From assembly GCA_963837285.1 (NCBI GenBank), contig CAWIMS010000001.1:372001-436000 (forward strand): DNA of 64,000 nucleotides, written 5' to 3'. Below, piece after piece: positions 59,959 to 64,000 of the stretch (positions are counted from its first letter, which is position 1; every line of letters starts with the position of its first letter). The position numbers and the translations under genes were made by a program. This stretch comes from Planosporangium sp963837285 (GTDB taxonomy: Bacteria; Actinomycetota; Actinomycetes; Mycobacteriales; Micromonosporaceae). The notes below the pieces were generated by a model. The model searched no databases. It was not told the DNA's origin and worked only from the letters and a program-made list of their open reading frames with translations.

Positions 59959-60474
59959 ATGATTAAAGTTGTTGGTTCTGTGCCCTGCGAGTCGATTCGA
60001 GTGACGGCTGACCCGTGGATTCCGTTAGCGGTGAAGTGGAAGCTCGGAGTGCGTTCTCGGCTCTTGAATCTTTATGTGCGGGGAACGGATGGCGGGTATG
60101 TTGAGATGAGGGTAGACGAGCGGACGGGCGCTCTTCTCGAGCTTGTTGTGATTGAAGCGCCGCCGGCTAAGGAATTGCCTTGCCTTGTTCCCTCTGGTCC
60201 AATGGCCGCTGAAACGGTGCTTCTGGATAAAGAAATGTGGGAATGGCGTGTGACGCCCGATTACGTCGAGCCAGCCAAGCGGGACGCTTCAATGACCCAA
60301 GAACTCTTTTGGTCTATCTTGGGTGACACGATTTCGCTAATATTTGGTGGGTCACAGGCATCTGAACTTGTAGGCTCGGGCGACGCCGTAGTCGGTTTCT
60401 CCGAGTCTGGAGAACTCGTTTGCATCAGAGTTAAAAAGCCGGACGTTGAACTTCCATCAGGTTATCCGGTTTGA
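59959..60474 (+). CDS. Candidate immunity protein of the Rhs toxin
   Basis: 171 residues from ATG 59959, 3 nt after the rhs stop, which indicates translational coupling. It has no signal peptide, is soluble and mixed alpha/beta: 'SRLLNLYVRGTDGGYVEMRV', 'GALLELVVIEAPPAKELPCL', 'LFWSILGDTISLIFGG', 'SGELVCIRVKKPDVELPSGY'. I recognise no family. Codon use is clearly less GC-biased than in neighbouring genes (many T/A third positions), typical of exchanged toxin-immunity cassettes. Position directly behind a polymorphic toxin tail is the main argument for immunity. Confidence 0.65.
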   Translation: MIKVVGSVPCESIRVTADPWIPLAVKWKLGVRSRLLNLYVRGTDGGYVEMRVDERTGALLELVVIEAPPAKELPCLVPSGPMAAETVLLDKEMWEWRVTPDYVEPAKRDASMTQELFWSILGDTISLIFGGSQASELVGSGDAVVGFSESGELVCIRVKKPDVELPSGYPV

Positions 60475-60791
60475 TTGGCTGGAGCGGCGCGGCCTACCTG
60501 GCTGCCCGTGGCGTGGCATCGATCGCCGGTAGCCGCCGTTCGACTTCTCCGCTGAACCGATCGTCCCGGACCTAGCCTGCGGCTCGTCCCCGCTAACGAT
60601 TTGGTACAGAGATCGCAGTTTGATAACGAGCTACGCGGTATCTGTACCGATTGATCCTTGTTTTTCTCCTCCCCGAGCGGCGCGGCTCATGGCGCTGTCC
60701 GTTTAGTGCTCCTTCTGGGGGTAGCGGCCGAGCCTCGCCTCCGATACGTTGCCGCGGTCCATCGATGCTTCATTGATCCCTGGGGGGCCAG
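60475..60791. other. Gene-free interval after the immunity gene
   Basis: 317 bp. The first 116 bp have no recognisable coding sequence or motif. The second copy of the 75-bp repeat follows (60591-60665), then 126 bp of leader for the LPXTG-like gene. No transposase remnant or orphan toxin tail could be identified. Confidence 0.6.
60591..60665. repeat. 75-bp direct repeat, copy 2 (upstream of the LPXTG-like gene)
   Basis: Begins CGCTAACGATTTGGTACAGA and ends TTGATCCTTGTTTTT. The internal inverted pair TTGGTACAGA / TCTGTACCGA pairs over 10 bp including one G-T wobble. It lies 117 bp after the immunity gene stop and 126 bp before ATG 60792. Confidence 0.92.
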
Positions 60792-62384
60792 ATGAGGCTG
60801 CCACGCGGCAGTTTGCGGATCCAACTTGGAGCGGGTGCGGTGGCGGCGGTGGCCGCTGCTTCACTCAGCCTGGCCGGCGTCGCGTACGCCGCGGGGGGCG
60901 GTGCTGACCTTGCGATCAGCCTGCCGAGCACGACCGTCGTGCAAGACGCCGGCAAGCCCTTCATGGTGCGGGTGCACAACAACGGGCCGCAGAAGGCGAC
61001 CGATGTCGAGCTGACGATGGACGCCTCTGGGCTGGACACTAGCAAGCTCGATTTCAGCTTGCCAGACACGGGCGGATGCGCCCCGGACGGTCCGCAGAAG
61101 GTCCGTTGCCACCTGCCCGACCTGCCGCCGGGCGGTAATAACAACGGCCTCGACGATATCTTCCGCGATATCTTCGTGCAGTCGATCAACGGCTCCGGAG
61201 CGGCCGGCAGCATCACGGTCTCGGTGACCGCGCAGACGTCGGACCCGGACTCGACCAACAACACCGCCACGAGCAAGGTGGCCGTCGTTGACCACGGAAT
61301 TGACATGGTCGCCTGGGCCAGCGACGTGCACGCCAAGCTGGACAACGGAAAGCCGGTCGCGCCCGGGAAGGCGGGCGAGTTCATGTGGCTGCTGTTCAAC
61401 TGGGGGAAGAACCCGGTCAAGGGGGTCGGCTACACGATCACCTTGCCGTCGTACCTGGAGTTCGCGTCGAACAAAGCGGTCGGGTGCAAGTACGGCAAGA
61501 ACGAGAAGGGGCAGGACCAGGCGGTCTGCGTGACCGACCTTGAGGTTGCTCCGGGCGGCGCGATCAGTTTCGGGGATCCAGAGGCAGGGATCTTCCCGAC
61601 CAAGGTCCGGCTCGCCCCGAACGCTCCTGGACCGGCCGTGCTCACCGACGGCGTTGTCAGCGGCTATGGCCTGAAAGAGCTCCCGCCCGTCGACCCAGCA
61701 GCCATGCACTCCCTGGCTCAGGCGCCCGGCTACAAGGTGCTGTCGGCGGCGGAGGCTGCCAAGGCGCAGGACGACGCGAAGAAGACGATGGCCGCGCCGA
61801 GCAAGCCCGACGCCGATCCGGCCGACAACGCCGCGCCGTTCTCCGCGTACACAGCCGACAATCCCGCCGACCTGAGCGTCTCGGCCGCCTCGGCGGCGGG
61901 CCACGTCGGCGAGTCGGTGCCGGTGACCGTCACGATCGCAAACGCCGGGCCTTCAGACGTGTTCGCCGGCAAGGTGCAGGTCACCGCTCCGGCAGGCACC
62001 GAGTTCACGGCGATTGACGCCGGGTGCGCTCCGGTGACGCCGGGCAAGGAATACTCCTGCGACCTCGGTCCGTTGGCGGCGGGTAAGACGGACAGCCTCG
62101 TCTTCCAGGCCAAGATCGTCTCGGCCATGGTGACCGATGGGAAGGCGGTGGTCTCTAGCGCCACCGCGGACAAGAAGCCGGACAACAACACCGCCGCGAT
62201 CAAGGTCACCGTCCTGACCGGCGCTCCCGGTGGTGGGGGTAGCGGCGGCGGCAGCGGTCTGCCGATCACCGGTCCGCAGGTCGGGCTCATCGGCGGCCTC
62301 GGCCTCGGGGCGATCGCGATCGGCGCGGTACTGCTGGTTTTGGCGCGCCGCAGGCGGGAAGTGTTGGTCCCGCCCACCGACTAG
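60792..62384 (+). CDS. Secreted DUF11-like protein with LPITG sorting signal
   Basis: 530 residues. The signal peptide is ALGAGAVAAVAAASLSLAGV-like, ending AYA. Two DUF11/CARDB-like domains are evident, near the start ('FMVRVHNNGPQKATDVELTM') and near the end ('VPVTVTIANAGPSDVFAGKV'), with an acidic Ala/Lys linker between them. The C-terminus is GGGSGGGSG, LPITG, a hydrophobic helix, then RRRREVLVPPTD, almost the same tail as the protein at 20324. It is probably sortase-anchored to the wall. Ligand or structural role is unknown. It shares the upstream 75-bp repeat with the rhs gene. Confidence 0.82.
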   Translation: MRLPRGSLRIQLGAGAVAAVAAASLSLAGVAYAAGGGADLAISLPSTTVVQDAGKPFMVRVHNNGPQKATDVELTMDASGLDTSKLDFSLPDTGGCAPDGPQKVRCHLPDLPPGGNNNGLDDIFRDIFVQSINGSGAAGSITVSVTAQTSDPDSTNNTATSKVAVVDHGIDMVAWASDVHAKLDNGKPVAPGKAGEFMWLLFNWGKNPVKGVGYTITLPSYLEFASNKAVGCKYGKNEKGQDQAVCVTDLEVAPGGAISFGDPEAGIFPTKVRLAPNAPGPAVLTDGVVSGYGLKELPPVDPAAMHSLAQAPGYKVLSAAEAAKAQDDAKKTMAAPSKPDADPADNAAPFSAYTADNPADLSVSAASAAGHVGESVPVTVTIANAGPSDVFAGKVQVTAPAGTEFTAIDAGCAPVTPGKEYSCDLGPLAAGKTDSLVFQAKIVSAMVTDGKAVVSSATADKKPDNNTAAIKVTVLTGAPGGGGSGGGSGLPITGPQVGLIGGLGLGAIAIGAVLLVLARRRREVLVPPTD

Positions 62385-62401
62385 TGCACCACCACATAGA
62401 A

Positions 62402-62437
62402 CCGGAGGCCGGCACCCGTCGTGGCGCCGGCCTCCGG
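62402..62437 (+). terminator. Hairpin terminator after the LPXTG-like gene
   Basis: CCGGAGGCCGGC (62402-62413) and GCCGGCCTCCGG (62426-62437) form a perfect 12-bp stem with a 12-nt loop, 17 bp after the stop. Confidence 0.85.
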
Positions 62438-62512
62438 CGTTTCCGCCAGCCCTCCGCCGGCCCGCACCGGGCCCCGGCGTACCCGCCCGACGCACCTGGC
62501 ACAGTGGGCACC

Positions 62513-63247
62513 GTGACGCGTGCCCATCTGGACAAGCAGCCGCACGAGGTCGCCGCGATGTTCGACGGCGTGGCCCGGCGGTACGACCTGACGAACACGG
62601 TGCTGTCGTTCGGCCAGGACCGGTCCTGGCGGCGGGCCACCCGGCGGGCGCTCAACCTGCTGCCCGGTGACCGGGTGCTCGACCTCGGCGCGGGCACCGG
62701 GGTGTCGACCGAGGAACTCGCCCACTCGGGGGCGCACCCGGTGGGCGCGGACCTGTCGCTCGGCATGCTGCGGGCCGGCCACCAGGCGCGGCCCGACGTG
62801 CCGCTGCTCGCCGGGGACGCGCTGGCGCTGCCGTTCGCGGACGAGGCGTTCGACGCGGTGACGATCTCGTTCGCGCTGCGGAACATCATCGACACCGACG
62901 CGGCGCTGCGTGAGATGGCCCGGGTGACCAAGCCTGGTGGCCGGCTGGTGGTGTGCGAGTTCAGCCATCCCACGGCGGCCCCGTTCCGTACCGTCTACCT
63001 CGGGTACCTGATGCGCGCGCTGCCTGAGGTGGCGAAGAGGGTCGCCAGCAACCCGGACGCCTACGTGTACCTGGCCGAGTCGATCCGGGCCTGGCCGGAC
63101 CAGGCCGGCCTGGCGGCCCGCATCGATGCCGCCGGCTGGACCAGGGTGGCCTGGCGAAACCTGACGGGCGGCGTCGTCGCGCTGCACCGCGCACAGAAGC
63201 CAGCTCCCGCGATCTTGGACACGATTCCGGAGTTTCCTGCATGTTAG
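62513..63247 (+). CDS. menG: Demethylmenaquinone methyltransferase
   Basis: Final methylation of the quinone ring using SAM. 244 residues from GTG 62513 (MTRAHLDKQPHEVAAMFDGV). UbiE/MenG signatures are 'RYDLTNTVLSFGQDRSWRRA', the SAM site 'VLDLGAGTGVSTEEL', 'TISFALRNIIDTDAALREMA' and 'GGRLVVCEFSHPT'. Its TAG lies in a palindrome (63242-63259). With mqnA, E, C and the ubiD/mqnP/ubiX trio it covers most of the menaquinone route within this window. Confidence 0.95.
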   Translation: MTRAHLDKQPHEVAAMFDGVARRYDLTNTVLSFGQDRSWRRATRRALNLLPGDRVLDLGAGTGVSTEELAHSGAHPVGADLSLGMLRAGHQARPDVPLLAGDALALPFADEAFDAVTISFALRNIIDTDAALREMARVTKPGGRLVVCEFSHPTAAPFRTVYLGYLMRALPEVAKRVASNPDAYVYLAESIRAWPDQAGLAARIDAAGWTRVAWRNLTGGVVALHRAQKPAPAILDTIPEFPAC

Positions 63248-63259
63248 GGGGGCCTAACA
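63242..63259. promoter_or_regulatory. TGTTAGG-GGGG-CCTAACA palindrome between menG and menJ-like genes
   Basis: A perfect 7-bp inverted repeat with a 4-bp spacer, overlapping the menG stop and 102 bp before the next start. It is a candidate operator. It resembles half-sites of DtxR/IdeR boxes, but the spacing is wrong, so no regulator is assigned. Confidence 0.45.
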
Positions 63260-63360
63260 AGCAGGTACGTACAACACGGTTCTAGACTTCACGCCGGACA
63301 GCTTGTGAAGACTTTCACGAGCGGGTCGAAGCGGCTGGCAAAGAGGGCCAGGAGGTGGCT

Positions 63361-64000
63361 GTGACAGACGCGGACGTGATCATCGTCGGCGCTGGGCCGG
63401 GCGGCTCCGCGACCGCTTTTCACCTCGCCCGGCACGGGCTCGACGTGCTGTTGCTGGAGAAGACCGAGTTCCCCCGCGAGAAGGTCTGCGGCGACGGGCT
63501 GACCCCGCGCGCGGTCAAGCAGCTCGTCAAGCTCGGGGTCGTCGGCGGAGCCGACACAGATGGCTCAGCCACGAAGGCCGGCTGGCTGCGAAACAAGGGG
63601 CTGCGGGTGATCGGCGGCGGGATCCGCCTCGAGCTGGACTGGCCCGACCTCGCCACCTTCCCCAACTACGGGCTGACCCGCACCCGGCTCGACTTCGACC
63701 AGATGCTGGCGGCCCGGGCCACCGAGGCCGGCGCGGTCCTGCGAACCAACACCAACGTGACCGGCCCGATCCTGGATCGCTCCGGGCGGGTCGTCGGCGT
63801 GAAGGCGACCACCAGCGGCGGCGAGCCGGTCGAGCACCGTGCGTCGCTCGTCATCGCCGCCGACGGCGTGTCCGGCCGGTTCCCGTTGAGCCTGGGCATC
63901 AACAAGCGCGAAGACCGCCCGCTCGGCGTCGCCGTCCGGCGGTACTACCGCAGCGCGTCCCGGCACGACGACGAGTACCTGGAGTCGTGGCTGGAGCTGC
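63361..64000 (+). CDS. menJ: Geranylgeranyl reductase family flavoprotein (MenJ-like menaquinone reductase), cut by window end
   Basis: The first 213 residues from GTG 63361 with GGAGG upstream. The N-terminal FAD-binding Rossmann motif DVIIVGAGPGGSATAFHLAR, 'CGDGLTPRAVKQLVKLGVVG' and 'GLRVIGGGIRLELDWPD' closely follow the MenJ (Rv0561c) pattern of M. tuberculosis, which saturates one isoprene unit of menaquinone. 'VIAADGVSGRFPLSLGI' is the second FAD motif. The adjacent menG gene supports this role over chlorophyll or archaeal-lipid type reduction. The C-terminus is outside the window. Confidence 0.85.
   Translation, partial: MTDADVIIVGAGPGGSATAFHLARHGLDVLLLEKTEFPREKVCGDGLTPRAVKQLVKLGVVGGADTDGSATKAGWLRNKGLRVIGGGIRLELDWPDLATFPNYGLTRTRLDFDQMLAARATEAGAVLRTNTNVTGPILDRSGRVVGVKATTSGGEPVEHRASLVIAADGVSGRFPLSLGINKREDRPLGVAVRRYYRSASRHDDEYLESWLEL

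Noticed and set aside
63242..63259. DtxR/IdeR iron box
   Set aside because: The TTAGG/CCTAA half-sites match loosely, but the centre and total length differ from the 19-bp consensus. Kept only as an unassigned palindrome.

Overview
The window is high-GC chromosomal DNA with an actinobacterial gene set: a BldC-type regulator, an RskA-type anti-sigma factor beside an ECF sigma factor, a HelD-type RNA polymerase ATPase, SpoIIE and STAS partner-switching proteins, LPXTG-like surface proteins, and many GTG/TTG starts. Menaquinone is made by the futalosine (Mqn) route. Together with the content of the surface proteins this suggests a filamentous actinomycete, perhaps Micromonosporaceae. The family-level placement is inference only.

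Layout. 1-657 holds the N-terminal part of a thiolase (minus strand, several frameshifts). 710-8371 is a signalling block: a small PH-domain membrane protein, a HATPase/GAF/SpoIIE phosphatase, a divergent poly-HAMP hybrid histidine kinase, and a response regulator. 8376-12829 has a PQQ-propeller lipoprotein, a DUF3800 relic, a divergent FUSC/MarR pair and a STAS protein. 12957-18742 is one translationally coupled operon, hemL - histidine phosphatase - TlpA thioredoxin - ccdA - resB - ccsB, with the same gene order as M. tuberculosis Rv0524-Rv0529 (heme supply plus system II cytochrome c maturation). 18779-21910 has two secreted DUF11-like proteins, one LPXTG-like. 22036-25033 carries ubiD-like, mqnP-like and ubiX-like genes for late futalosine steps, followed by bldC, Lrp/AsnC, a phosphoesterase and a glycolipid-binding-type protein. 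27283-31853 has a Pro-rich membrane protein and an NlpC/P60 hydrolase. mqnE (32050), mqnA (40166), mqnC (48352), menG (62513) and a menJ-like reductase (63361, cut by the window end) are spread between housekeeping and accessory genes. A phenylacetyl-CoA epoxidase operon paaABCDE lies at 42213-45850, and a SigK/RskA pair at 45952-47319.

The most distinctive locus is 49537-60665. It holds a 3390-residue secreted Rhs protein with two LamG-like domains, a complete C-terminal Hint domain and a short unrecognised C-terminal domain. A small A/T-richer gene follows 3 nt later and is a candidate immunity gene. The module is bracketed by a 75-bp direct repeat (67/75 identical). Each copy of the repeat also lies upstream of a secreted-protein gene.

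Two window-wide patterns matter to anyone using the sequence. First, single-base frameshifts are concentrated in a few tracts (1-657, 4270-5390, 22250-25000, 42590-45570, plus about 16820), while the rest, including the 10.2-kb rhs gene, is intact. Most look like one-base insertions, which fits consensus errors better than real pseudogenes. Second, short palindromic repeats sit both between genes and in frame inside three membrane-protein genes (FUSC, CcsB, MFS), where they encode loops. No tRNA, rRNA, CRISPR array or insertion sequence was recognised.
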